This document shows, piece after piece, positions 10,801-19,208 of a DNA stretch of 24,482 bases. Numbering within the stretch: position 1 is the stretch's first letter; each line of letters begins with the position of its first letter. The notes beneath the pieces were generated by a model. It saw only the letters and a program-made list of their open reading frames with translations, had not been told where the DNA came from and searched no databases. Position numbers and translations under genes: made by a program. The DNA lies in the NCBI GenBank assembly GCA_020650975.1, contig JAIPMN010026480.1:1-24482 (forward strand), written 5' to 3'. The DNA is from Apostichopus californicus (Eukaryota > Echinodermata > Holothuroidea > Aspidochirotida > Stichopodidae).

Positions 10801-13800
10801 AAGAGATCAATCACAATGTTGTTAAAACACAAACTGATGTGAAGAGATTGAAAGACCTTGGCAGATCGCTCAGCAAGGTTCGTCTTTCTGCCTTTTTCTC
10901 AAAAGAAAATCAACGTTTGTAAAGTTAATGTAGCTCGAAGTTATAACCTATTTTTCGTACGAGGTCGTAACCTATTCTGACCCAGGGTCATGACCTATTG
11001 TGACCTAGATTCTTGACCTGTTATGACCTAGAGTCATGACATTCTCTCTCCAAGGTCATGGATGTTAATAGATTGAACATTTAATGGATAAAGCGTAATA
11101 TCAGGTTTAACTGATATTTTAAAATCTACAAAAGCAAGAGTTCATTTTACTGGTTCTGTTGTCAGAACAAATTTTCTCCCCATCAAAAATGACATAAATT
11201 TCAGTGCTAGTCCTTTACATTAACGTTGAAAGAGATGCAAAAACTCTCGAGTAAACTAGTTTTACTATCAAAGAAATTTTGATTTCTTAAACCAGACCTC
11301 CTAACACACTGTTGTAATAGGTGTACATTAGCCTAGTCTACTTTGCATATAAGCTAGGATCAGGCTTGAAGGTATTGTCACCGACCTTATATTTAACCTT
11401 CTGAGGTAACACAGTTTTACCTCGTAGATTTAACACAGGCCGTTATGTGTTGGTGCGGAGTGAATTTGTGGAACTTACAAAATTCAACGAGATGACGTAA
11501 TTTCCTCCGTATCGTGCAAAATATTAAAGTCCTGTTTTCTTTTCATTTTAACTTTTGTCGTTTTGGGTAATATTTTTTGTTTCTTGCTTTTTTAAATGTC
11601 AAAGCTTCTTATGCAAAGTATAATCTCAAGTCATCAAAAATTTAACTGCGAATGATGCATCGGGGAACTAAAATTATGCAAAGCTGTGACATTTGGTTAT
11701 TAAGAAGTCATTAGAGTTTTTAACATTGGCAAATGGTTAGTGGAGGTTCAATTATGATGCAATTAAGACTCTTGAACTGGTAACGTTTACTCAATCACTG
11801 ATATTATACTATTCTGATATTCTTACATATCTAGCTGTTTGTACAGTAAGATATGGTTGAAAAACAGCTAGCAAACTCTTATGTTTTACGATATTTGAAA
11901 ATTAAATCGGGGCGATTGCTGTACAAAGCTTCCTAGCTGCTTTAAATAGTGGCTCGGCTTGAATAACTGTTACGGCACATTCGACTTGGAAAGAGTGGAA
12001 TGGGTCTGGAATTCACCTGGATGGTCTTAAGTGAGCTACAAATACATTAGCTGACAACTGACATAGTCTTACCATTAGAGTCACAGTTTATATGTTAGGC
12101 CTATCATCTCAGGGTGGGAACCTCCTAATCTCATGTGCATATAAATTGGTGAAACAAAGTAAAGCAGATTTAAATGGAGCTTGGTGAAATTTTTTCAATA
12201 TATATGAAAACTTAACAAGTAGTACAATGATGTTAAGGAAGATCTAGAAATTAGGGATTTATGGCGGATATTTCTACAATCTTTTTTTGGGGGGGGGGAG
12301 TTGGGGCGGGGAGGGTGGTGATGCATCTTTCTATTTGGAGTAAGTATGGGTGGATGGATCAGTCTTTTTGCAATTTTGTGGTTGGTTTGTGGGATAAATT
12401 CTTTCCTTGATATAGGTGTAATATTCCTGTACTTATCCATTTTTAAAAAATATCACATTCAGAAATGAAGATACACTCGGCAAACAAGGCAACTGGGAGA
12501 TAATATGAGTGTTAGCTCAGTGGTTATGGCCGGTGCCTTTCAATCATAAGGTCCCGAGTTCGAGTCACTCCAAGATTAATGTATGTCATCCAGTTACATC
12601 CAGTTGTTGACAATTGACAATTCATAATCATGGACGTTAAATATGAATCTAAGAGACTGACTTCGGTCAGCTTGCCGCTTTGATAAGCCAATGATGGCTT
12701 CATCGCGAGTTCCTGCTTGCAGGAGGATCTAAAAATACGTACATGCATATACATAATTATGAAATAATTGCTAACCTTTCAGTATCCTAAGTTTCTCTGC
12801 GATGTAACCAACCGTGACCCTTTGATTTTGCAGGAGAACCGATTGCAAGAAGAAAGAATTACCAGCCAGTTTAAAGACACCGTACAAAGGTTCGCAGCAG
12901 TCCAAAAAGTAAGATATTTACCATAATAATAGAATCTATGGTCTTAGTCCTACATGCCCAGGCGTCCATTTCGTTACCACTGTTTTAATAAAGCAACCGG
13001 TAGTTTATATTGACAGATTTCCACAAGGATAGTTTACTGAGGGCGGTACTACAACAAACCCGGGAAGTTATATATCAAAGTCTTAGGAACTGTAATGTTT
13101 TGACCATTCTCTGCAATCCAACTGCAATCCTGGGTAATGAGCTGTTGTAGTGTACTGTAGGTATTATACCCACTCTTGGTCAGCAGAGAAATATTTTCAA
13201 AAAAGTCAGATTTTGTATTTATTTATTGATCAATTTATTGATTGATTGGAGCTTAGAATGCACTTGTTAACATGTTATTTCTGGTAAGCATAGCCCTACA
13301 TCTTTCAAAATAGCAATTTTTTTTCTTTTCTGTTGTGGAGGTGACTTCATATAAATCATACTGTAGGCCAGTAATTTGTACTGATCAACCAATGCAATAA
13401 TTAATTCTTTTTCAGACCCTAAGAATGAAAACTAAAATACAACCTAAGGCGGATTGCAAAGTCGGTAATTGCAATTACGATTAGATTCCTCCAACATGGC
13501 AGCATATGTTAACGTATTAAAAGCCAAAGGTGATTAAATCAGGCCACACATCCCGAGTCCCTAGTTCTTCAATACCGCCCTTATAATGTTTCGGCAAACG
13601 TTTCATACTGTAGTTGTCATTTAGTATATATATATTTCTTTTTTTCTAGAGAGTGGCCAACCAGATGAAGACTTACCCGGATTTGCCTAAACAGTCATCA
13701 TTCCATCAGGAGGTACTACGATTAATCAAAAAATTCTTCACAAACTTTAAAAAAAAATTAAATCAAAAAAGAGTTCATTTCTATGGCTAGATTTACCCGG

Positions 13801-14048
13801 TTCCCAACTATTCAAAAGGAACATCTAGAATTTGATCTGTGTTTGTTCAGTGAAAGGAGTACTTCATGATGAGTCATTGCATTATATGGCAAAGTAACAA
13901 TATTGGCAAAATGTCACGTGATTATAACGACGACGTAAGAGAGGAATGGTGTGCCGTAGAGATGCCTCCCAGTATATCCGACGCTCTATGGATTAAGACT
14001 GACTCTGTAGTAGTCAGACAGTTATGTAGCACTGTCCGATACACATAC

Positions 14049-14093
<45 letters not shown>

Positions 14094-17000
14094 CATATAC
14101 ATATATATATGTATATATATTTTTTTTTTTTTCATGTTAAGAGTGTTGACCCTGACCCCAATGTCGTCATTTAGGTCATTTTTAGCGTATTTAAAATCCA
14201 TCTCCATTACGGAAGAAAATAAACAGTTGTAATAAATCAAAGAAGAACATAAAAGCAAAGCAATGAAGTACATGTGTGGTTCGATGATGTCATAATTTAG
14301 ACTTGATCAAGTCTTCAGCCTTGTGTGTTTTAAAAAAAAGACCCATTAAATCTCCCAAAGAGAGAAGTTGTTCTTGTCGGTCATCAAAATGACTGTCTGG
14401 TTTCATGCAGCCTCTAATGCAGTACCATGTTCTCAATGAATGTATGTATGTATATGTAGGTATATTAGATCCTCCTGCAAGCAGGAACATCGCGAAGAAG
14501 CCTCATTGGCTTATCAAAGCCACAAGCTGACCGAAGTCAGTCTCTTAAATTCATATTTAACGTCCATGATTATGAATGGTCAATTGTCAACAACTCTTTA
14601 ACTAGACGACATACATTAATCTGGGAGTGTCTCGAACCGGGGACCTTATGATTGAAAGGCACCGGCGTTCTCCCTGTTCTCACCATGTTCTCAATGATAC
14701 ATGTTCTCAATGATAATAAACTGTTTTCAGGAGAGAGAAGTCGGGTTCGATTCCGGACGAGATGTCGAATCTCAGAGGAGACGGCAGATGCAGCAGCAGG
14801 AAGAGGAAGGGATGGAATATGATCTGAACATCTTGGAGGAGAGGGAGAGACAAGTCAGAGATATTGAGGTCAGTAAATACATCACCTTCAACCCCCCTCG
14901 CCCGGTACCGCCTTTGGAAGTGACTCCCAGCTCCCATCGAAAATACTCGACTCTAGTGTGTGTGTGGGCATTTTTTTCCACGTTTCCAGGAGCAAGATGG
15001 AAGATTGTTAAAAGGAGGGGTGTGACCCCCATTTAGGTGGTCTGGGGTCCTTCTCTTCCCCTCCCCCCCTTACCAAATCCACCTGTCCTCCCTGACAAAA
15101 AAATACAATCTTGGATGCAAAATGGTGTGTTCTGAGATATATTATACAGGAAATAAATCTACAATCTACCTGCTGCAAGGTTATGTTAATATATACTCCT
15201 TTTTTTCTTGTCTTATCCTTGTTTTTCTGTGAGGTTGAAGAAAAGAGGAGTGTACAACCCAAACAATAACAGAAACAATGCTACATTGTCAATAATTAAC
15301 AACTGGTTTTCTTACACTCGGTTTACCAGAGTGTTGACCAAATCTTCATTTGTTTCATTCTCCTCTCGATCTAACCTGCAGTCTGCCATCGTTGATGTCA
15401 ACGAAATTTTCCGTGATTTGAGTGCCATGGTTGTGGAACAGGGTGACATGGTTGGTGAGTGAATCTTGTTATGGCTGACCTGTTTTGTATTGTATGTACA
15501 ACATTGTGTTGTATTGTAGAACATTGTATTGTAGAACATTGTATTGTACAACCTTGTGTTGTATTGTAGAACATTGTATTGTATTGTATAACATTGTATT
15601 GCACAACATTGTATTGCACAACATTGTATTGAACATTGTATAATATTGTACAACATTGTATTGTATTGTACAAAGTTGTATAAAAATTGTGTAAAACAAA
15701 TGTACTGTATTTTTCAACATTATGTTTGATTGTACAACATTGTATTGTATTGTACAACATTGTGTTATTTTGTATGACATTGTATTGTACAACATTGTGT
15801 TGTATTGTACAACATTATATTGTACTACATTGTATTGTACAACATTGTATTGTATTGTACAACATTGTATTGTGCAACATTGTATTGTATTTCACAACAG
15901 TATAAGTATTGTACAACATTGTATTGTATTGCACAACATTGTATTGTATTGCACAACATTGTATTGTATTGTGCAACATTGTATTGTATTGTACAACATT
16001 GTATTGTATTGTACAACATTGTATTGTATCATATTGTACAACATTGTATATATTGTACAACATTGTGTTGTATTGTAAAACATTGTATTGTAAGCTCACA
16101 AACACAATTACTTCTGTGATGAACGGTTTTTCTGTGTCACTAACTGTCATAGGATTTGACGTTTCCTCTTCTAAGCGGCCGAGATGGTTTTCCACTCTCA
16201 CTTATGACTGTTCTTTTGTCATAAACTTTCAGAAGGGTAATACCTCTGCAATGATCAAGTTATCTGGTATGATGTTCTGGTACTTGACTTCAGAACACAT
16301 TTTTATCAGTTGCTCTATCAATCACGTGATTACATATACAATTAAAACTTATTAAAACAATTAAAAAACAATTAAAACAAATTAAGACAAGGAATCACAA
16401 AGCCTGCTGGCTTTCGGGTGTTAAACTGGAATCATTTCTAACATGACTACCATTCAAAACATTGGGCTTAGTTACTGTCTTTTTTTTAACTTTTTTTTTA
16501 CTTTTGTTATTTTCAGATTCCATCGAATCAAACGTGGAGAGGGGTGCTGATAATGTGACGTCAGCCAGAGAGGAATTAGTCAAAGCAGAAATGTACCAGG
16601 TAAGAAAATATGGCATTGCTCTCTGTTTAACATTTATATGGTTTGTTTTATATAGTCCTGACTCTTTATTGGTTCACAGCCCAGCTTTTAATTTGTAGGT
16701 GCTATATTTCATCTAGTATTTATCTGTCTGTCTGTCCATCCGTCTGTGTTTCTGTCTGTCTGTCTGTCTGGTTTTTTTTTAACTTTTGTATTTATCATGT
16801 TACTCTCTTGTTCCAGGAGTCATGTATAAACTGATAATAGTGAACATGTATTTAGAAGTGAGATAAAGATTGCCACTAGTTTAGTTTGCATAAAAAAAAT
16901 ATTTGTGATTTTTTATTTTTTTTACAGTGATAGCCTCATATCTAGATAATAATAATAATAAGCTGGAGATCCTTTATGACCCAGTTGAGGGTGGGGAGGG

Positions 17001-17348
17001 GGAGGGGGGTACTAAAACTTTTGAAAATAACTTCATTGTCATGTCACAGCCACTTGTATAAAGGGAGGCATGAGCAGTTATAAGAAGGCCCTGTGGCTAT
17101 AGGGTATCACATATTTGGGACTGATCCTTCTGTCACAGCAACTAGACTTTGGAAAGCCTGGCATGAAATACTAATATAGAGTGGTATTAAGAATTAGATC
17201 ATTTCATGAAGCATTTTTGAATCACATAATATTTCATCTTTTTCCTTTTTAGAAAAAGGCTAGACGGAAGCAGTTATGCATCATCTTAATTCTGGGGGTT
17301 GTCGTTGGAGCCTTAGTCCTTATGATCATTTTGTTGGTCAAGAAATAA
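4815..17348 (+). CDS. STX12: Syntaxin-12/syntaxin-7-like endosomal Qa-SNARE, ten exons
   Basis: Join of 4815..4887, 8219..8284, 9472..9541, 10787..10877, 12834..12908, 13650..13712, 14731..14868, 15382..15454, 16517..16599 and 17253..17348: 828 bases, 275 aa plus stop, all phases consistent. Residues ~27-125 form the N-terminal helical (Habc-like) region. A Q/E-rich linker (~126-178) follows. The SNARE motif (~180-240) includes DVNEIFRDLSAMVVEQGDMV, whose Q212 is the zero-layer glutamine. A basic KKARRK stretch precedes the C-terminal anchor (~252-273). Qa-SNAREs of this family drive early/late endosome fusion with other Q- and R-SNAREs; they are tail-anchored with the bulk in the cytosol. 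Length fits human STX12 (276 aa) better than STX7 (261), and YQKK before the anchor also favours STX12, but an invertebrate may have one gene ancestral to both. Confidence 0.93.
5071..6190. repeat. Tandem array of ~134-bp units in syntaxin intron 1
   Basis: Six units can be anchored on attctatgaa.gctagagaaac at about 5071, 5220, 5353, 5487, 5625 and 6059. Each continues with a tagtgtaaagggc-type segment, a caggttaggctggtaggctg-type segment and a cctta.ggtttccacatg-type segment. Units are highly similar, with small indels giving periods of 133-149. The last spacing is enlarged by the insertion at 5708-6024. Confidence 0.9.
5708..6024. mobile_element. ~317-bp insertion interrupting the tandem array
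   Basis: The array unit breaks off after ggctgtt and resumes at ccttatggtg. The insert begins with an (AAT)n run followed by agtttattttataaagcgt and gtgctctaaaacgcttt. This pattern is familiar from dispersed repeats in marine invertebrate genomes. It ends near cagttctgagttcagctgg and cagctcattgatacc. No transposase frame is visible, so it is a non-autonomous or truncated element. Confidence 0.65.
6190..8218 (+). other. Remainder of syntaxin intron 1
   Basis: Noncoding intron sequence. Visible features are C-rich runs near 7894-7922, 8023-8034 and 8114-8132, and AT-rich stretches near 7070 and 7800-7850. Open frames here are short, overlap on both strands and have no splice or family support. 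Confidence 0.6.
8219..8284 (+). CDS. STX12: Syntaxin exon 2
   Basis: Enters in phase 1 after tgtatttcag and ends AAAG|GTGAGA. It encodes DEHSFRSLIDKTGSSIQRIS and onwards, the start of the first N-terminal helix. The stretch SSIQRIS resembles the NIQ(R/K)I(S/T) segment of STX12 and STX7. Confidence 0.9.
8503..8738. mobile_element. Possible short element with central palindrome (intron 2)
   Basis: A 236-base segment flanked by the 9-base direct repeat tcattcctg (8494-8502 and 8739-8747), which could be a target-site duplication. Inside is a perfect 18-base palindrome, ttccgcgaattcgcggaa (8598-8615). Variants of the palindrome's sequence recur nearby (atccgtgatttcg, ttccgtgatttt). The direct repeat is short enough to be chance. 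Confidence 0.35.
9472..9541 (+). CDS. STX12: Syntaxin exon 3
   Basis: Acceptor ttcttttacag, donor AAAAT|GTAAGT, phase 1 in and phase 2 out. It encodes VSNVERSVRQIGTSSDSVHL and the following RNK; the QIGTSSDS segment corresponds to the Q-LGT-QDS stretch between the first helices of the family. Confidence 0.9.
9752..9783 (+). other. G-quadruplex-capable tract, syntaxin intron 3
   Basis: Four runs of five G and a terminal run of three, separated by loops of one to five bases (gggggcgggggtggggg, then agtgc, ggggg, tagg). On the sense strand, so it would also be in the pre-mRNA. A second G-run follows near 9896-9920. Confidence 0.7.
10559..10578 (+). other. G-rich tract, syntaxin intron 3
   Basis: Sense-strand G-runs (gggg, gggggg, ggggg, gg) with one-base spacers. 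Quadruplex-capable by inspection; no other feature nearby. Confidence 0.5.
10787..10877 (+). CDS. STX12: Syntaxin exon 4
   Basis: Acceptor cctcaacag, donor AAG|GTTCGT (weaker than its neighbours). Joined to exon 3 it reads LRNKIATVLQEINHNVVKTQ, then TDVKRLKDLGRSLSK, a helix of the Habc bundle. By eye it is about three residues longer here than the human relatives. Confidence 0.88.
10965..11063. repeat. Cluster of TGACCT-type half-sites, intron 4
   Basis: Within about 100 bases the core tgacc/ggtca recurs at least eight times, with repeated segments such as ctattgtgacctag, gttatgacctag and gagtcatgac. It includes ggtcatgacct, two half-sites head to head without a spacer. It reads as a degenerate tandem repeat of about 20 bases. 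TGACCT is the complement of the nuclear-receptor half-site AGGTCA, but nothing shows that it is used. Confidence 0.5.
11064..12500 (+). other. Syntaxin intron 4, unassigned part
   Basis: No exon or repeat family recognised. A G-rich quadruplex-capable tract lies at 12289-12319 (gggggggggg...ggggcggggagggtgg). Confidence 0.5.
12507..12755 (+). mobile_element. tRNA-derived SINE, plus orientation (intron 4)
   Basis: The head reads like a tRNA: an A-box-like tagctcagtgg (12513-12523), then a short stem-loop region, and a B-box-like gagttcgagtc (12556-12566). A body of about 170 bases follows, with gacttcggtcagcttg and gagttcctgcttgcagg, then a tail of tacatgcatatacata words. A second copy lies inverted at 14440-14681. 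The tRNA head is part of the element, not a working tRNA gene. Confidence 0.8.
12834..12908 (+). CDS. STX12: Syntaxin exon 5
   Basis: A 75-base exon in phase 0 at both ends, after ttgattttgcag and before GTAAGA. It encodes ENRLQEERITSQFKDTVQRF then AAVQK, matching the family's third helix (dRL...F...L..FQ.VQ). Being phase-neutral, it can be skipped without a frameshift. Confidence 0.92.
12909..13649 (+). other. Syntaxin intron 5
   Basis: No repeat family or RNA gene recognised. It ends with a (TA)n/T-rich acceptor region directly before exon 6. Confidence 0.5.
13650..13712 (+). CDS. STX12: Syntaxin exon 6
   Basis: A 63-base exon in phase 0 at both ends; strong pyrimidine acceptor (ttctttttttctag), donor GAG|GTACTA. 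It encodes RVANQMKTYPDLPKQSSFHQ plus E. It follows the QKRV segment of the third helix and leads into the poorly conserved linker. Confidence 0.88.
14040..14131. repeat. AT/ATAC microsatellite with T-run
   Basis: Alternating (AT)n and (ATAC)n words for about 80 bases, followed by a run of 12 T. It lies in intron 6 and explains the Ile/Tyr-rich open frames on both strands there. Confidence 0.9.
14299..14314. repeat. 16-bp perfect palindrome
   Basis: agacttgatcaagtct, in intron 6 between the AT microsatellite and the inverted SINE. No known site assigned. Confidence 0.7.
14440..14681 (-). mobile_element. tRNA-derived SINE, minus orientation (intron 6)
   Basis: Reverse complement matches the SINE at 12507-12755 through the B box (ggttcgagac, near 14630-14640), the body (gacttcggtcagcttg, cctgcttgcagg) and the tacatacata tail. 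The A-box end is diverged. It is flanked by 16-base direct repeats accatgttctcaatga at 14424-14439 and 14682-14697, which fit a target-site duplication. A further copy of most of that 16-mer follows directly at 14700-14715, just before the exon 7 acceptor. Confidence 0.82.
14731..14868 (+). CDS. STX12: Syntaxin exon 7
   Basis: A 138-base phase-0 exon; acceptor ctgttttcag, donor GAG|GTCAGT. It contains a Q/E/R-rich linker (QRRRQMQQQEEEGMEYDLN) and the start of the SNARE helix (ILEERERQVRDIE). An open frame at 14701-15036 overlaps it but runs through both splice sites. Confidence 0.92.
15382..15454 (+). CDS. STX12: Syntaxin exon 8 (SNARE core)
   Basis: Acceptor ctaacctgcag, donor G|GTGAGT. It encodes SAIVDVNEIFRDLSAMVVEQ then GDMV, the centre of the SNARE motif including the zero-layer glutamine that defines a Q-SNARE. 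This is the most diagnostic exon of the gene. A satellite-like array starts about 30 bases after the donor. Confidence 0.95.
15483..16096. repeat. Satellite-like array of five-base blocks, intron 8
   Basis: About 610 bases built from the blocks attgt, acaac, gcaac and variants, most often ordered as acaacattgtattgt (15 bases) or acaacattgtattgtattgt (20 bases). The array has very few stop triplets on either strand, which produces several overlapping frames of 60-150 codons; these are artefacts. The repeated core ttgtacaa is self-complementary, so the transcript could fold on itself. It starts about 30 bases after the exon 8 donor and ends about 420 bases before exon 9. Confidence 0.95.
16517..16599 (+). 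CDS. STX12: Syntaxin exon 9
   Basis: Acceptor gttattttcag, donor CAG|GTAAGA. The split codon gives Asp, then SIESNVERGADNVTSAREEL and VKAEMYQ, the C-terminal half of the SNARE helix. DSIE.NVE is a strongly conserved syntaxin segment. Confidence 0.94.
16722..16770. repeat. TCTG microsatellite
   Basis: Imperfect (TCTG)n run of about 48 bases in intron 9, followed by a T-run. Confidence 0.9.
16985..17011 (+). other. G-rich tract, syntaxin intron 9
   Basis: Runs gggtggggagggggagggggg on the sense strand; quadruplex-capable by inspection. Confidence 0.5.
17253..17348 (+). CDS. STX12: Syntaxin exon 10 (membrane anchor, stop)
   Basis: Acceptor tttttccttttttag. It encodes the juxtamembrane basic run KKARRKQ, a hydrophobic anchor starting LCIILILGVVVGALVLMI, and terminates ...LVKK-TAA. 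The cysteine at the cytosolic edge (C253) is in the position often palmitoylated in syntaxins. Confidence 0.94.
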   Translation, partial: KKARRKQLCIILILGVVVGALVLMIILLVKK

Positions 17349-17598
17349 TGATCGGATTATCATTTTTTCACATCTTGACCTCATCGTTTGACGAATATAT
17401 GTGAAAATGGATGGAAATGGATTTCTACGAAGGGTGGTGATGACCAAACAGATGTAAATAATACAGCTAATGAAAGATTGGAAATCGAGATATCCAGTTA
17501 CCTGTTTTTTTTTTCCCCACATTCAAGGAGGTACGGTAGCACACAGATTGTAGTTAAGTCCAGCAGCCATGAGGACACAATGACATTCAAACAGCAGT

Positions 17599-17604
17599 AT
17601 TAAA
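17599..17604 (+). promoter_or_regulatory. Candidate poly(A) signal for the syntaxin gene
   Basis: ATTAAA about 250 bases after the stop, with a GU-rich stretch (ttgggggttcgtggtag) about 45 bases downstream. An AATAAA at 18289-18294 and others further on (19247, 20202) are alternatives, so the 3' UTR end is undetermined. Confidence 0.35.
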
Positions 17605-17834
17605 GCATCCAAATGTAAGAATACAACTCAAAAGCTGTACTTGTTATCTTGGGGGTTCGTGGTAGTATGATACAGAAGGGGTTTAACCGTGGATTTAGAG
17701 GGGGGGGGGGGTTATAGGAGGATTGCCAATCCATCTTTTATCTCCTACTTCTGATTACTTCATAATTAAGATAAAAAAAATTATCAACAAATTGATTATC
17801 AACAGTCACTCAACAGTGTTATATTTATTATATT

Positions 17835-18160
17835 CAAGAGGAGAGGAGTGAAAGGATGGCATGATGGGTGGGAGAGGACAGGAGGGAGGTGAAGGGATAG
17901 GAGGAAGGTGAGGGAAAGGTGATAAGGGAAAGGGGTGGGAGAAGGTGAGAAGAGGGATGGGATGGGAGAAAGGCTAGAAGAGGAGACAGAGAGGAGAGGG
18001 AAATGGGTATGGAGGGGTGATAGGTGAGAACAGGATAGGTATGGAGGGGTGATAGGTGAGAACAGGATGGGTATGGAGGGGTGATAGGTGAGAACAGGAT
18101 GTGACAGAGGAGGATGGGGAGGGGGGGTAGGGGGGAAGGGCAGTAGAGGACAAAAGCGGA
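17835..18160. repeat. Homopurine-biased tract with 32-bp minisatellite
   Basis: About 325 bases of G/A-dominated sequence on the plus strand. Within it three near-perfect 32-base units lie at 18005-18036, 18037-18068 and 18069-18100 (core tatggaggggtgatagg, then tgagaacaggat). The Pro/Ser/Leu-rich minus-strand frames here are compositional. It lies downstream of the syntaxin stop, perhaps in a long 3' UTR. Confidence 0.85.
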
Positions 18161-18965
18161 AAGGTGAAGCAAGTGGAATTAGGATCATCTGGTGCTCAGA
18201 ATGTAAACATGTAAAAACTGTCATGCATGATAACTGCATTTGATTCTCCAGAAAAAATTATACTATTATTATCCTCTCGATGCTTCTTAATAAAAAATCA
18301 CGTATTAAATTGTTACATTTTCATATTTTGTAAATAATAGAATCATTAATTTCTCTACATTGAGTCACCTGCATATCATCATTGCTTTCCATATTTATTG
18401 ATACAAATATGCTTTTTAACCCCTTTTTTTCTTCTCTTTCACTGATTTTTTTTAAAGAACTCCCTGTGGCCATTAACAGTACATAAATTCTACCACCACC
18501 CCCCCACCTACCCCTTCCCATTGGCCCCACCCTGCTGCCACCCAACACCACACACAGACCCTGACTTTCCCTACATATCACCCCTGTTGCCCAAATAGCC
18601 AAAAAAAATATATATATATATATATATTTTTAAAAAGGTTGCAAAAATGTATTCAGCTCTCTGAAGACTCTCAAAGCATACAAGATGAGTCAAGAAATTC
18701 AACAAGCTGTTAAGTGCCAGTTGAGAACATTTATTTAGAAAGTACAAGTTAACAGTCACCAGTAGCCGATTATTTCATCTTTCTTGAAATGTGGTCCACC
18801 AGCACTTCATGCTGAATTTCGTTATCTATGTGTTATTTGCCAACAGATATGAGATTAAAATTAGTCACTTTAAGGATACTAATCTAATCTACTAATCTAC
18901 ACTAATCTACTCTTCAAATTCATAAATTCAGGAGATTTGTTCACTAAAGTATACCGTCCATTACC

Positions 18966-19208
18966 TTACGAGTTCAACCTGGTTAACCCTCGTTCGGTTT
19001 ATACCAGGGGCAAAAAAAAAGGCGAATTTCCGGTTATTACCTGATCTATGAAGTAACCACAGCAGAAGTCAACACAACAAATTCACATGTAGGCCTAAGT
19101 GTGAATTCTACTGGAGTAAGATATGGAAGGCAGCTGTGGTTACTCCGTATTTCCGGGTATAAACCGAGGGCAAGGGCTAACCGAGTAACCCGGGTTGAAA
19201 TATCGTAA
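18966..19208. mobile_element. Imperfect ~240-bp hairpin, MITE-like
   Basis: The left arm has ttacgagttcaacc, cggtttatacc, ttccgg and gaagtaaccacagc. The right arm has, in mirrored order, gctgtggttactcc, tttccgggtataaaccg, gggttgaa and cgtaa. The arms pair over most of about 95 bases each, with mismatches and unequal spacers. No transposase frame is present. No clear target-site duplication was found. Confidence 0.6.

Noticed and set aside
12507..12575. A working tRNA gene
   Set aside because: A- and B-box-like words are present, but the cloverleaf is poor and the segment is the head of a repeated element found again inverted at 14440-14681.
13866..14174. 102-codon plus-strand frame in intron 6
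   Set aside because: Its second half is an AT microsatellite, and its first half has no recognisable family and lies between two well supported syntaxin exons.
15483..16096. CRISPR-like array
   Set aside because: Units are contiguous with no unique spacers, and the setting is an intron of an animal gene.
15312..16355. Overlapping frames of 100-148 codons on both strands
   Set aside because: They arise from the stop-poor five-base-block array. No family resemblance, and the reading changes with array length.
17799..18239. Pro/Ser/Leu-rich frames of 112 and 146 codons on the minus strand
   Set aside because: They follow the homopurine tract and 32-base minisatellite on the opposite strand; low complexity with no splice or motif support.
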